This document shows, in pieces, positions 1-8,398 of a stretch of DNA of 51,719 nt; positions within the stretch are counted from its first letter, which is position 1, and each line of letters starts with the position of its first letter. Made by a program: the position numbers and the translations under genes. Below the pieces are notes generated by a model, which did not search any database, was not told the DNA's origin, and saw only the letters and a list, made by a program, of their open reading frames with translations. The stretch is from the NCBI RefSeq assembly GCF_041807705.1, contig NZ_JBGTYY010000014.1, forward strand, positions 1 through 51,719. Reading direction: 5' to 3'. This DNA comes from Mannheimia sp041807705. Its GTDB lineage: Bacteria; Pseudomonadota; Gammaproteobacteria; Enterobacterales; Pasteurellaceae.

Positions 1-102
1 ACTAAACAAACAGACAAACGAAGAAAAGAATACTCAATGTGAGAGCTTGTTTTTAGATTAAAGAACGAAAAAATAGAGAAGACAGAAAATCAACAAGATT
101 TT
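1..102 (+). other. 23S-5S rRNA intergenic spacer (3' part)
   Basis: This AT-rich stretch leads directly into the 5S rRNA gene and shows no open reading frame or tRNA. By position it is the spacer between the 23S gene, which lies outside the window, and 5S. The 23S 3' end is not visible, so the exact left boundary of the spacer is unknown. Confidence 0.6.
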
Positions 103-218
103 CCCGACGACCATAGTGCTGTGGTGCTACCTGACTCCATACCGAACTCAGAAGTAAAACGCAGTAACGTCGATGGTAGTGTGGTGATTCGCCATGTGAG
201 AGTAGAGCATCGTCGGGT
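103..218 (+). rRNA. rrf: 5S ribosomal RNA
   Basis: The sequence matches the gamma-proteobacterial 5S rRNA closely. It contains the conserved stretches CTGACTCCATACCGAACTC and GCCATGTGAGAGTAGAG. The 5' end CCCGACGA (103-110) pairs with TCGTCGGG (210-217) to form helix I. It is the last gene of an rRNA operon whose 16S and 23S genes are outside the window. A strong terminator follows about 15 bp downstream. Confidence 0.95.
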
Positions 219-233
219 TATTAATTTAGGAAT

Positions 234-266
234 CCCCTTAAGTAGAGATACTTAAGGGGTTTTTGT
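234..266 (+). terminator. rRNA operon terminator
   Basis: A perfect inverted repeat, CCCCTTAAGTA / TACTTAAGGGG (234-244 and 249-259), has a 4-nt loop and is followed by a T-rich run. This is a textbook intrinsic terminator and ends the rRNA operon that includes the 5S gene. Confidence 0.92.
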
Positions 267-345
267 TATTTTGAGGTTTGGTATTTATAACAGGGATAGA
301 TTATTGATAGATTTTAGCTTTGCAAAAAAATGAAGAAAAAGGACC

Positions 346-508
346 GCTTGTTATTGAGAGAGAAAAGAAAAATTAGGGCAAGCAGGTGTTTTTGGTGAGA
401 TTTACAGCATACGAAATGCTCACTTCNGCTTGTTATTGAGAGAGAAAAGAAAAATTAGGGCAAGCAGGTGTTTTTGGTGAGATTTACAGCATACGAAATG
501 CTCACTTC
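346..508. repeat. 81-bp perfect direct repeat separated by one N (assembly join)
   Basis: Positions 346-426 and 428-508 are identical over 81 bp and are separated only by an N at 427. Each copy starts with GCTTGTTATTGAG and ends with GCTCACTTC. An exact repeat around a lone ambiguous base is the usual mark of two overlapping contig ends joined without merging. The biological locus probably has one copy, with no coding sequence. Confidence 0.9.
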
Positions 509-523
509 TGAACCATAAAAAAA

Positions 524-546
524 CCTCTCAACTTGAGAGGCTTTTT
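524..546 (-). terminator. terminator of the porin gene
   Basis: The inverted repeat CCTCTCAA / TTGAGAGG (524-531, 533-540) has A-runs to its left and T-runs to its right, so it can work on both strands. It lies 22 bp past the stop codon of the minus-strand porin gene and most likely terminates it. Confidence 0.8.
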
Positions 547-567
547 ATTCACAAAAAGATAGTTTGA

Positions 568-1662
568 TTACCAATAAGCACGTACACCAACAACTGTTGT
601 GTAATTACGTGATTTTGATGTTTTAACATCATTGGTATAGTTTTTAGCTCGGGTTGCTTGCCATTCAACAAAACCTTTTAAGTGTTTTGGAATAACGTAG
701 TATTCTGTACCCACCATAAACTGGTTTCTTTTCACTTTAGTATCATTAGCTAAACCAGCTGCATTTAACTTGTTTTCTTTGTACGCATACATAGTATAGG
801 CATTCCATTGATCGGTTAAACGATGGAGTAACACAGTGCGAACTTCTTTTTCGATACGTTTGTGACCGATAGCATTTTGATCTTCCGTTTCACGGCGTTC
901 TAAATCTAAGCCAACGGTCGTTTTTCCATAGATATAGGCTGTGCCAAAAGCAAATGCTGTACGCTCGTAGTTGCCGATTGATTGTTCAAAACGTTCACGA
1001 GTCGTACCGGTTGCTAATTTTAGGCTTTGGTTATCATCAATCTTATAGTTATAGATTGCTGCAGCGCCCCAAACGTCTTTACGTTCATTTGCTAAATCTA
1101 AGTTATTATTTCCACGTTGGCTATTGCCACCATAGAATACACCTAGTTTTAAGCCATCAATACCTTTGTAAACATATTGAAGTGTACGGCGTGAAGCAGA
1201 ATTTAATAAACCATCACTTAAGCTTAATGTATTTGGTAAATCAGTTTGTCTTACTTCATCAGCAATATTTGTCATATTACCGTAAGTTAATTCACCGTAT
1301 TGTTTATGACCGATACCAGCATAGAGCTGATGAGTATAAAGATGATCGAAATTGTGCTGAGAACTTGAATCACCACGCATACGCCATTCAATACGGCCTA
1401 GTGCGTAGAAACCGTGACCAACTTGTTGGGTTAAACGGAAGCCGAAACGAGAGCTGTTGTTATCTACTGCGTGGTTGATGTGCTGACGGGTAGTTTCACC
1501 ATTTACCGGTGAAACTTTATCTGATGTGCTTTCCCATTTGATGCGAGCAGAACCAATAAAGTCAAGCTGTGTCTCTGTCTCTTTATGCTCATAGATAGTA
1601 ACTGCAGAAGCTGCATTTGCTACTAGAGCGGAAGCTAAAATAGCTAATGTTGTTTTTTTCAT
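568..1662 (-). CDS. OmpP2-like general porin
   Basis: This 364-residue outer-membrane protein is probably a trimeric diffusion porin of the Gram-negative porin superfamily. The chosen start, ATG at 1660-1662, has GGAGTGATCTT just before it. It gives a clean signal peptide (KK at 2-3, a hydrophobic core, and ANAASA ending at residue 20), whereas a longer reading frame adds an implausible leader. The mature part is rich in alternating hydrophobic and polar residues and in aromatic-girdle tyrosines. It ends in an aromatic residue (RAYW), as expected for recognition by the Bam complex, although Trp is less usual than Phe. It resembles Pasteurellaceae OmpP2/OmpH porins; the exact subfamily is not certain. 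It stands alone, facing away from lpxB. Confidence 0.85.
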   Translation of the reverse strand: MKKTTLAILASALVANAASAVTIYEHKETETQLDFIGSARIKWESTSDKVSPVNGETTRQHINHAVDNNSSRFGFRLTQQVGHGFYALGRIEWRMRGDSSSQHNFDHLYTHQLYAGIGHKQYGELTYGNMTNIADEVRQTDLPNTLSLSDGLLNSASRRTLQYVYKGIDGLKLGVFYGGNSQRGNNNLDLANERKDVWGAAAIYNYKIDDNQSLKLATGTTRERFEQSIGNYERTAFAFGTAYIYGKTTVGLDLERRETEDQNAIGHKRIEKEVRTVLLHRLTDQWNAYTMYAYKENKLNAAGLANDTKVKRNQFMVGTEYYVIPKHLKGFVEWQATRAKNYTNDVKTSKSRNYTTVVGVRAYW

Positions 1663-1738
1663 AAGATCACTCCATTTGAAATAAAATATAAAAAGAGAGA
1701 TTAGTTTATGTGAAGATACTATCCTGAGCAATATTCTT

Positions 1739-1768
1739 TTGTTAGTTTATATAATGATTGGCTATAAT
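1739..1768 (+). promoter_or_regulatory. predicted sigma70 promoter for lpxB
   Basis: TTGTTA (1739-1744) and a perfect TATAAT (1763-1768) are separated by 18 bp. The start codon of lpxB follows 32 bp after the -10 box. This is inferred from box match and spacing only. Confidence 0.5.
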
Positions 1769-1800
1769 AGATCCATTATAAATTACCAATAGATTTTGAG

Positions 1801-2982
1801 ATGAAAGAAAAAGCACCTATTATTGGATTAGTAGCAGGAGAGGTATCTGGCGATATTCTCGGAGCGGGGCTAATTAAAGAGCTAAAAAAGCATTATCCGA
1901 ATGCTAAATTTATTGGAGTAGCAGGCCCGAGAATGATTTCTGCAGGTTGTGAAACGCTATTTGATATGGAAGAGCTTTCAGTAATGGGCTTGGCTGAAGT
2001 GGTTAAACACTTACCACGATTACTAAAACGCCGTAAGCAAGTGATTGACGAAATGCTTCAATTAAAGCCTGATATTTTTATTGGCATTGATGCACCAGAT
2101 TTTAACTTAACCGTTGAAGAAAAACTGAAAGCGAATGGCATTAAAACGATTCACTATGTTAGCCCCTCTGTGTGGGCGTGGCGTCAAAAGCGGGTATTTA
2201 AAATTGCGAGAGCGACTAATTTGGTATTAGCATTTCTGCCATTTGAGAAAGCGTTCTATGATAGGTTTAATGTACCTTGCCGTTTTATTGGGCATACAAT
2301 GGCAGATGCGATTCCTTTAGATCCAAGCCGTTCGCAATCCTGTTTATCGCTTAATATTGATGAAAGTAAACGCTATATGGCAATTCTGGTGGGGAGTAGG
2401 GGGAGTGAAATCCAGTTTTTAGCTGAGCCATTTTTAAGAACAGCTCAGCTTTTAAAGGCTCGTTTTCCTGATTTGCAATTCTTAGTGCCAATGGTAAATG
2501 AAAAACGAATTGCACAATTTAATGAAATTAAAGTCCAAGTTGCTCCAGAGTTAGAACTTAACATTATTCAAGGTAAAGCTCGTGAGGCGATGATTGCAGC
2601 GGAATGCACTCTCTTAGCGTCTGGTACGGCAGCATTAGAAGCAATGTTGTGTAAATCGCCAATGGTGGTGGGTTATAAAATGAAACCGCTTACTTATTGG
2701 CTGGCAAAGAGGCTAGTTAAGACGGACTATATTTCTCTGCCTAATTTGCTTGCTCAAGAACTTCTTGTGCCAGAGCTAATCCAAGAGGAGTGTAATCCAG
2801 AGAATTTAGCAAAACATTTAGCGGTTTTTCTTGCAGAGGATACAGAAAGCCAAGCTAAAAAGGCAGGTTTAAAACAGCGATTTTTTGAGTTGCACAAGTC
2901 AATTCAATGTAATGCAGACGAGCAAGCGGCTCAAGCGGTTATCGATTTATTAAATGGCTCTACAAGCGGTCATATTTATTAA
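1801..2982 (+). CDS. lpxB: Lipid-A-disaccharide synthase LpxB
   Basis: LpxB condenses lipid X (2,3-diacylglucosamine-1-phosphate) with UDP-2,3-diacylglucosamine to form the lipid A disaccharide on the cytoplasmic face of the inner membrane. The glycosyltransferase family 19 signature GLVAGEVSGD lies at residues 9-18. Also visible are the conserved IGIDAPDFN, HYVSPSVWAWR and VGSRGSEI segments. At 393 residues the length is normal for the family. Its usual partners lpxD, fabZ and lpxA are not adjacent. sohB follows after 23 bp on the same strand and is probably co-transcribed. An uptake-signal core lies within the last codons. Confidence 0.97.
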   Translation: MKEKAPIIGLVAGEVSGDILGAGLIKELKKHYPNAKFIGVAGPRMISAGCETLFDMEELSVMGLAEVVKHLPRLLKRRKQVIDEMLQLKPDIFIGIDAPDFNLTVEEKLKANGIKTIHYVSPSVWAWRQKRVFKIARATNLVLAFLPFEKAFYDRFNVPCRFIGHTMADAIPLDPSRSQSCLSLNIDESKRYMAILVGSRGSEIQFLAEPFLRTAQLLKARFPDLQFLVPMVNEKRIAQFNEIKVQVAPELELNIIQGKAREAMIAAECTLLASGTAALEAMLCKSPMVVGYKMKPLTYWLAKRLVKTDYISLPNLLAQELLVPELIQEECNPENLAKHLAVFLAEDTESQAKKAGLKQRFFELHKSIQCNADEQAAQAVIDLLNGSTSGHIY

Positions 2983-3005
2983 TTTTTTTGCAAAAAGGAA
3001 GAAGT

Positions 3006-4058
3006 ATGTGGAAAGAAGTTTTACTTAATTATGGTATTTTCTTATTAGAATTATTGACGGTTTTCGGCATTGTTGCAGTGGTGGTAATGTTGATTTTGGA
3101 ATCGAAAAAGCAAACTGAAAACGGTACAGTATCCATTACCAATTTAACGAAAAAATATAAGGAACAGCAAAAATCGCTTGCAGGCTTTTTTTTGAGCGAC
3201 GCTGAATTAAAATATCAAGAAAAGCAAGAGAAAAAAGCGGAAAAAGAGAAAGCAAAAGCGGAGAAAAAGCGTTTAAAAGAAGGTGGAGAAAGTGAAGAAG
3301 CTCCATCTCGCTTATTTGTGCTGAACTTTAATGGTGATATGATGGCTCACGAGGTCAATTCTTTACGCCGAGAAATTGATGCGGTAATCAGCCTTGCTAA
3401 TCCTGAGAAAGATGAAGTATTGCTCAAGCTCGAAAGCCCGGGCGGTGTGGTTCACGGTTACGGGTTAGCAGCTTCGCAGCTGCAACGCTTGCGTGATCGC
3501 AACATTCCTTTAATTGCAGCGGTGGATAAAGTTGCGGCAAGTGGTGGCTATATGATGGCGTGTGTGGCAAATAAAATTGTGGCTGCTCCTTTTGCGGTGA
3601 TTGGCTCGGTAGGGGTTGTGGCTCAAGTACCGAATATCCATCGTTTCTTGAAAAAGCACGATATTGATGTTGATGTGATGACCGCTGGCGAATATAAACG
3701 CACAGTAACTTTAGTGGGCGAAAATACGGAGAAAGGCAAGCAGAAATTCCAGCAAGAGCTAGAAGAAACCCATTCATTGTTTAAAGAGTTTGTGGCACAG
3801 AATCGTCCACAGTTGGATATTGAAAAGGTCGCAACAGGTGAACATTGGTTCGGGCAACAAGCGATTGAGTTAAATTTAGTTGATGAAATCGCAACCAGCG
3901 ATGATCTGATTTTAAATGCAATCTTTGAGAAAGATGTGATTGAATTAAAATACAAAGAGAAGAAAACATTGAGCCAAAAAATTGGCAGACAAATTGAGCA
4001 ATCTGCGGAAAATGTTTTAACTAAGCTCTTAAATAAAGGTCGTTCAACGATAATGTAA
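3006..4058 (+). CDS. sohB: Inner-membrane S49 family peptidase SohB
   Basis: SohB is a signal-peptide-peptidase-like serine protease of family S49, anchored in the inner membrane with its catalytic domain in the periplasm. I chose the ATG at 3006 because AAGGAAGAAG precedes it; an upstream in-frame start would only add a few polar residues. One membrane segment spans about residues 8-30. A Lys/Glu-rich charged stretch follows at about 65-95, then the protease domain. The S49 dyad is visible: Ser about 179 in AASGGY and Lys about 231 in EYKRT. Length (350) matches the E. coli protein. It follows lpxB closely and ends at a shared terminator. Confidence 0.94.
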   Translation: MWKEVLLNYGIFLLELLTVFGIVAVVVMLILESKKQTENGTVSITNLTKKYKEQQKSLAGFFLSDAELKYQEKQEKKAEKEKAKAEKKRLKEGGESEEAPSRLFVLNFNGDMMAHEVNSLRREIDAVISLANPEKDEVLLKLESPGGVVHGYGLAASQLQRLRDRNIPLIAAVDKVAASGGYMMACVANKIVAAPFAVIGSVGVVAQVPNIHRFLKKHDIDVDVMTAGEYKRTVTLVGENTEKGKQKFQQELEETHSLFKEFVAQNRPQLDIEKVATGEHWFGQQAIELNLVDEIATSDDLILNAIFEKDVIELKYKEKKTLSQKIGRQIEQSAENVLTKLLNKGRSTIM

Positions 4059-4070
4059 TATTGAGCAAAA

Positions 4071-4103
4071 GGGCTAAACTTATCTAGTTCAGCCCTTTTT
4101 ATT
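4071..4103. terminator. bidirectional terminator between sohB and a membrane protein gene
   Basis: GGGCTAAACT (4071-4080) and AGTTCAGCCC (4086-4095) form a 10-bp hairpin with one mismatch. It is followed by TTTTTATTTT and preceded by an A-run. It lies between the convergent sohB and the minus-strand gene ending at 4104, and can serve both. Confidence 0.85.
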
Positions 4104-4481
4104 TTATGAATTATGTAATTTTTCTTGTTTGGTATGATAAAAATAGAGATAAATCAGCCCAATTGGAGCAATAAAAATTGCAAAGCTATAGCATAAGATC
4201 ATAGTAAATAACTTCACAATTAAAACTAAAATCGCATTCGCAAAGAACACATTATTTCCGAAGATATAGTCAATAATGCTTTCATACACAAAACGTGCGT
4301 AAGGGTAAAGAAATTGGCTAATAATTAGAATGGTAAGAACGGGTATATTCCATTCGCCTGTTTTAGGGTGCTTTACGCCTGCGAAGATAAATAAGGCAAA
4401 AATCAGTAACCCAAATAAGAAATGCCTTAGATAGTAACTAAGTGATAATCCGCCAAATGTTTTTCGGATAAAGTTTGCCAT
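4104..4481 (-). CDS. Small inner-membrane protein of unknown function
   Basis: This 125-residue protein is mostly hydrophobic. Membrane segments are seen near residues 18-36, 47-63 and 78-115, so three or four helices are likely, with a short charged C-terminus (HTKQEKLHNS). The start has GGAGAAACA upstream. I do not recognise a family and see no catalytic motif. It lies 44 bp downstream of the exported-protein gene at 4526-5275 on the same strand, so the two may be co-transcribed. Confidence 0.7.
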   Translation of the reverse strand: MANFIRKTFGGLSLSYYLRHFLFGLLIFALFIFAGVKHPKTGEWNIPVLTILIISQFLYPYARFVYESIIDYIFGNNVFFANAILVLIVKLFTMILCYSFAIFIAPIGLIYLYFYHTKQEKLHNS

Positions 4482-4525
4482 TGTTTCTCCTTAATAATTA
4501 AAATGCTTGTGAGCAAAATCCTCAT

Positions 4526-5275
4526 TTACCACTTCACTGTGCCTTCTAAAAGTCGCAATTCACGGAGGATAATATCCCGTGATGGATAGCGAGTGAGTTT
4601 GCTGAGTTCCTCTGAAAGCTCGTATTTTTGAGTGGAAGCATTATAGAGCCAATAACGGTAACCGCCAGCCTCAAAATCTCCCCCAACTTGCATGGCAATA
4701 TCAAAATAGCCATCGAAGTTTAAATCAATATAGCGTGCTGCAAGCCCTTCTTGGTAAATATCATTTTTGTGTGATACTTCAATGGTTTGCAGTAACTGAC
4801 GGCTTTCTCGTTCGAGAATGCGGATTTCATCAATCTTCACTCGGTTATAGGGTTGTGGCTCTCCCCAAAATTCGATCAAATGTTGAGGGCGATCAGGCTG
4901 CCAAAAAAGCGATCCAAAGGTTAATTTTTCAACATTTTGACTTGGCAGATGGTGTAGCTTTGCTTCAAAGCGGTTAAGATGAGGCGTTAGCTTTCCTGCT
5001 ATTTTATATTCAGACGGTTTTTCTCCTCCGCCCAGCTCAAAAGAACTTAATGTAAAATCTAGCCCTTTTTGATTGCCTCGAAAATGCAAACTATTGGTTG
5101 TGCCAACCCAATAGAGAATACCGCCAGATCGCCAATCGCCTGTGTGTAAATTCAGGATATATTTGTCGTCGTTAGAAATCAGATCTCGCTCTGCCCATAA
5201 CTGCACATTCAATTTTTCAATAGCGTGGGAATAGGTGCTAAGTAGCAATCCAAATAATAAAAAATAACGCTTCAT
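4526..5275 (-). CDS. Exported protein of unknown function with an EF-hand-like Asp loop
   Basis: This 249-residue protein begins with a signal peptide (MKRYFLLFGLLLSTYSHA), so it should be periplasmic. The body looks like beta-strand repeats. Near residues 189-197 is DLNFDGYFD, which fits the DxNxDGxxD pattern of calcium-binding or FG-GAP-type loops and recalls XAC2610-like proteins. I cannot assign a function. The start is supported by AGGAAAAAT. It lies downstream of the dpp operon on the same strand but is separated from it by an inverted uptake-signal pair. Confidence 0.7.
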   Translation of the reverse strand: MKRYFLLFGLLLSTYSHAIEKLNVQLWAERDLISNDDKYILNLHTGDWRSGGILYWVGTTNSLHFRGNQKGLDFTLSSFELGGGEKPSEYKIAGKLTPHLNRFEAKLHHLPSQNVEKLTFGSLFWQPDRPQHLIEFWGEPQPYNRVKIDEIRILERESRQLLQTIEVSHKNDIYQEGLAARYIDLNFDGYFDIAMQVGGDFEAGGYRYWLYNASTQKYELSEELSKLTRYPSRDIILRELRLLEGTVKW

Positions 5276-5291
5276 ATTTTTCCTTAAAGAA

Positions 5292-5333
5292 AAGCGGCAC
5301 GATTTGCAAATTTTTTACAAAATCGTACCGCTT
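5292..5333. terminator. inverted uptake-signal pair after dppF
   Basis: AAGCGGCACGATTT (5292-5305) pairs with AAATCGTACCGCTT (5320-5333) at 13 of 14 positions across a short AT loop. It carries two facing uptake-signal cores and forms a hairpin just past the dppF stop. It probably acts as the operon's terminator and as a DNA-uptake site. Confidence 0.6.
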
Positions 5334-5338
5334 GTCAA

Positions 5339-6322
5339 TTATTCTTCCACCACGAAGCAAGCAATCTTTGTGCCGTCTTTGTAGGTTTTTAACTCAGGTC
5401 GTTCAACATAGCAACGATCTGTAGCAAAACGGCAACGGGCATTGAAAGCACAACCTTTTGGTGGTTTAAGCGGGCTTGGCAGCTCGCCTGTTAGCTTAAT
5501 GCGTTCACGACGTTGATTTGGATCTAAACGTGGTGTTGCTGAAAGCAAGGCTTGTGTATAAGGGTGGCGAGGATTACTAAAAATCGTTTTCGTATCTCCT
5601 TGCTCAACACAACGCCCTAAATACATTACCATCACTTCATCGGCAATATGTTCCACAACGGATAAATCGTGAGAAATAAACACATAAGATAAGCCCATTT
5701 CTTCTTGCAGATCCATCATCAAGTTAAGCACTTGGGCTCTAACCGAAACGTCTAATGCAGAAACAGGTTCATCAGCCACTACAATGTCGGGTTGTAACAT
5801 TAAGCCACGAGCAATCGCAATTCGCTGACGTTGTCCACCCGAGAACATATGCGGATAACGGTCATAAAATTCAGGCTTTAAGCCCACTTTTGCCATCATT
5901 TCTAATACTTTTTCTTTACGCTGTTTTGCGGATAAGTCAGTATTAATAAGTAAAGGCTCTTCCAAAATTGCTCCCACTTTTTTACGAGGGTTGAGTGAGC
6001 TATAGGGATTTTGGAATACAATTTGAATTTTTTTACGGCGTAGCTGAGCGGTTTCTTTATCATTTACTAAGAAATTCTGCCCGTTGTAGAATAATTCGCC
6101 TTCAGTGGGGCTTTCAATCATTGTGAGCATTCGCCCCAATGTTGATTTTCCACAGCCCGATTCGCCTACAATCGCCAATGTTTTGCCACGCTCAAGCGTA
6201 AATGATACGCCATCAACCGCTTTAACGAGTTTTGGCGGTACGAACATTCCCTTTTTGACGGGGTAGTATTTTTTTAAATTAATCGCATCTAATAGCGGTG
6301 GAGATTGATTATTTTCGTTCAT
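5339..6322 (-). CDS. dppF: Dipeptide ABC transporter ATP-binding protein DppF
   Basis: DppF is one of the two ATPases that power dipeptide import through the DppBC channel on the cytoplasmic side. Walker A GESGCGKS is at residues 53-60. The signature FSGGQRQRIAIARG and Walker B VVADEPVSALD follow. The C-terminal oligopeptide-type extension has a Cys-containing motif (CAFNARCRFATDRC) typical of Opp/Dpp ATPases, where it may bind an iron-sulphur cluster. The length of 327 is normal. It is the last gene of dppABCDF, 109 bp after dppD; that gap contains another uptake-signal core. Confidence 0.93.
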   Translation of the reverse strand: MNENNQSPPLLDAINLKKYYPVKKGMFVPPKLVKAVDGVSFTLERGKTLAIVGESGCGKSTLGRMLTMIESPTEGELFYNGQNFLVNDKETAQLRRKKIQIVFQNPYSSLNPRKKVGAILEEPLLINTDLSAKQRKEKVLEMMAKVGLKPEFYDRYPHMFSGGQRQRIAIARGLMLQPDIVVADEPVSALDVSVRAQVLNLMMDLQEEMGLSYVFISHDLSVVEHIADEVMVMYLGRCVEQGDTKTIFSNPRHPYTQALLSATPRLDPNQRRERIKLTGELPSPLKPPKGCAFNARCRFATDRCYVERPELKTYKDGTKIACFVVEE

Positions 6323-6431
6323 TCTTTTTCCTTCTCGGAAAACCGTAGGGTCGCAATGCTTGCGACCACAAGCGGTGCATTTTACAAAATTTTTTGCAAG
6401 TTAAAGATACAGCGGATGCCAATATAGCGTC

Positions 6432-7412
6432 TTATATTGTTGGATTACCTTGCTCACTCAACGGATAATGGCATTTTACCTGTCTGCCGTTGATAATCTG
6501 CATTAGGGGCTCTTCAACACGGCATTTCTCCGTTGCATACGGGCAGCGAGGATTGAGCAAACAGCCCTGTGGTCGGTCATATTTACCCGGTACAACACCT
6601 GGCAGAGATTGCAAGCGAGATTTACCTTCGGCAAATTCAGGTAAGGCTTTCAGCAACGCTTGGGTGTAAGGGTGAAGCGGTGAGCTGAAAATTTCTTCTG
6701 CTTTCCCTTCTTCAACCACTTGCCCTGCATACATTACGATAATACGATGAGCCGCTTCGGCAACCAGTGCCAAGTCGTGCGTAATCAAGATCAACGCCAT
6801 ATTCTCTTTGCGTTGTAGTTCTAGCAGTAAGTCGATGATCTGTGCTTGAATGGTTACATCAAGTGCAGTTGTTGGCTCATCAGCAATCAATAATTTAGGG
6901 TTACAGGCAATCGCCATTGCAATCATTACTCGCTGACTCATACCACCTGAAAGTTGGTGCGGATACACCTCTAAACGAGATTCAGGATCTGGAATACCCA
7001 CCATTGTGAGTAGCTCAATCGCTCGCTCACGGCGGCTTGCTTTTGAACCACCTTGATGGACTTTCAACGCTTCCATAATCTGATAGCCAACGGTATAGCT
7101 TGGGTTGAGGCTAGTCATTGCATCTTGGAAAATCATAGACACATCAGCCCCGACAATTTGTTGCTTTTCCTTTGGTTTTAATGCCAACAAATCATTGCCA
7201 TTAAAGTGTAAATTTTCTGCCATTACACGGCCGGGAAAGTCAATTAAGCCCATAATCGCGAGGGAGCTGACCGATTTCCCTGAACCTGATTCGCCTACAA
7301 TGCCTAATACTTCGCCTTCATTGACTTCGTAACTTACTCGATCTACCGCTTTAAATGGCGTTTTTTCATCGCCAAAATGGACGGAAAGCTGATTAACAGT
7401 TAATAATGCCAT
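6432..7412 (-). CDS. dppD: Dipeptide ABC transporter ATP-binding protein DppD
   Basis: DppD is the second ATPase of the dipeptide importer and pairs with DppF. Walker A GESGSGKS lies at residues 40-47. The Q-loop region (MIFQDAMTSLNP), signature LSGGMSQRVMIAMA and Walker B LLIADEPTTALD are all intact. The C-terminal region again has the Cys motif CLLNPRCPYATEKC. The start is supported by GGAGAGACAAG. It begins 10 bp after the dppC stop, so translation may be coupled. Confidence 0.93.
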   Translation of the reverse strand: MALLTVNQLSVHFGDEKTPFKAVDRVSYEVNEGEVLGIVGESGSGKSVSSLAIMGLIDFPGRVMAENLHFNGNDLLALKPKEKQQIVGADVSMIFQDAMTSLNPSYTVGYQIMEALKVHQGGSKASRRERAIELLTMVGIPDPESRLEVYPHQLSGGMSQRVMIAMAIACNPKLLIADEPTTALDVTIQAQIIDLLLELQRKENMALILITHDLALVAEAAHRIIVMYAGQVVEEGKAEEIFSSPLHPYTQALLKALPEFAEGKSRLQSLPGVVPGKYDRPQGCLLNPRCPYATEKCRVEEPLMQIINGRQVKCHYPLSEQGNPTI

Positions 7413-7422
7413 CTTGTCTCTC

Positions 7423-8313
7423 CTATTGTTTTAGTTTTGGATCGAGAGCATCACGCAAGCCATCGCCCATTAAGTTGAATGCTAATACTAACGATAAAAT
7501 CGCCAAACCCGGAATGGTTACTAACCAGTTTGCTGATTGCATAAAGCCACGAGATTCGGCAAGCATCGTTCCTAGTTCAGGTGTTGGTGGTTGAGCCCCA
7601 ATACCTAAGAAGCCGAGTGCAGCGAGTTCTAAAATCGCATTTGAAATACCCATCGTCATTTGTACGATAAGCGGAGCTAAACAGTTTGGCAAGATAACCA
7701 CAAACATTAAACGCAACACACTTGCTCCTGCTACACGGGAAGCGGTTACATAATCACGGTTTTTCTCACTTAATACTTGAGCTCGAGTTAAACGCACATA
7801 GCTTGGAATAGAAACTGCCGCAATCGCAATGGCTGCGTTAGTCAGCGATGGACCAAGAATGGTTACCACGCCAATGGTTAAAAGCAAGCTTGGAATGGCA
7901 AGCATAATATCTACAAATCGCATAATGATGATATCAAGCATACCGCCGTAATAACCTGCAATTAAGCCTAAAATTACGCCGAATACAAAAGAAAGTAGCA
8001 CAATGATTAAGCCGATAAAGACAGATAATCTTGCACCGTAAATAATACGAGACAGAATATCACGCCCGATATCATCAGTACCGAGTAAATGAGCGGAATT
8101 TCCCCCTTCAAACCAAGCGGGTGGCAATAATAATGCACTACGGTTTTGTTCGATTGGATCAAATGGGGCAACCCAAGGTGCGAACACGCAAGCAACAAAG
8201 ACTATAGCAATAAAGGTAAGTCCGATTAATGCACCTCGATTTTGACAAAAATAGTACCAGAACTCCTGTAGCGGCGTTTTTGGTTTAGGTGCAGACAATG
8301 TTATTGAAGACAT
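7423..8313 (-). CDS. dppC: Dipeptide ABC transporter permease DppC
   Basis: DppC is an inner-membrane channel subunit of the dipeptide importer. The 296-residue protein has the N-terminal OppC-type extension, then about five to six membrane helices. The EAA coupling loop is at roughly residues 190-215 (VAGASVLRLMFVVILPNCLAPLIV). The LGTDDIGRDILSR segment characteristic of OppC/DppC lies at about residues 76-88. It is followed by dppD after 10 bp. Confidence 0.93.
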   Translation of the reverse strand: MSSITLSAPKPKTPLQEFWYYFCQNRGALIGLTFIAIVFVACVFAPWVAPFDPIEQNRSALLLPPAWFEGGNSAHLLGTDDIGRDILSRIIYGARLSVFIGLIIVLLSFVFGVILGLIAGYYGGMLDIIIMRFVDIMLAIPSLLLTIGVVTILGPSLTNAAIAIAAVSIPSYVRLTRAQVLSEKNRDYVTASRVAGASVLRLMFVVILPNCLAPLIVQMTMGISNAILELAALGFLGIGAQPPTPELGTMLAESRGFMQSANWLVTIPGLAILSLVLAFNLMGDGLRDALDPKLKQ

Positions 8314-8352
8314 TCATCACTCCAAAAATAAAATGAGCCCAAATCCTAAAGT

Positions 8353-8391
8353 ACAAGCGGTTGTTTTCAGATATTTTTTGCAACCGCTTGT
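8353..8391. repeat. inverted uptake-signal pair between dppB and dppC
   Basis: ACAAGCGGTTG (8353-8363) and CAACCGCTTGT (8381-8391) are perfect inverted 11-mers around an AT-rich loop. In the dpp transcript they form a hairpin between two permease genes. No T-run follows in the minus-strand sense, so it may stabilise or process RNA rather than terminate. Confidence 0.65.
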
Positions 8392-8398
8392 TAGCTTG

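Noticed and set aside
954..1478. 174-codon plus-strand frame inside the porin gene
   Set aside because: It is antisense to a convincing porin gene, has no ribosome site or recognisable domain, and is explained by codon bias on the other strand.
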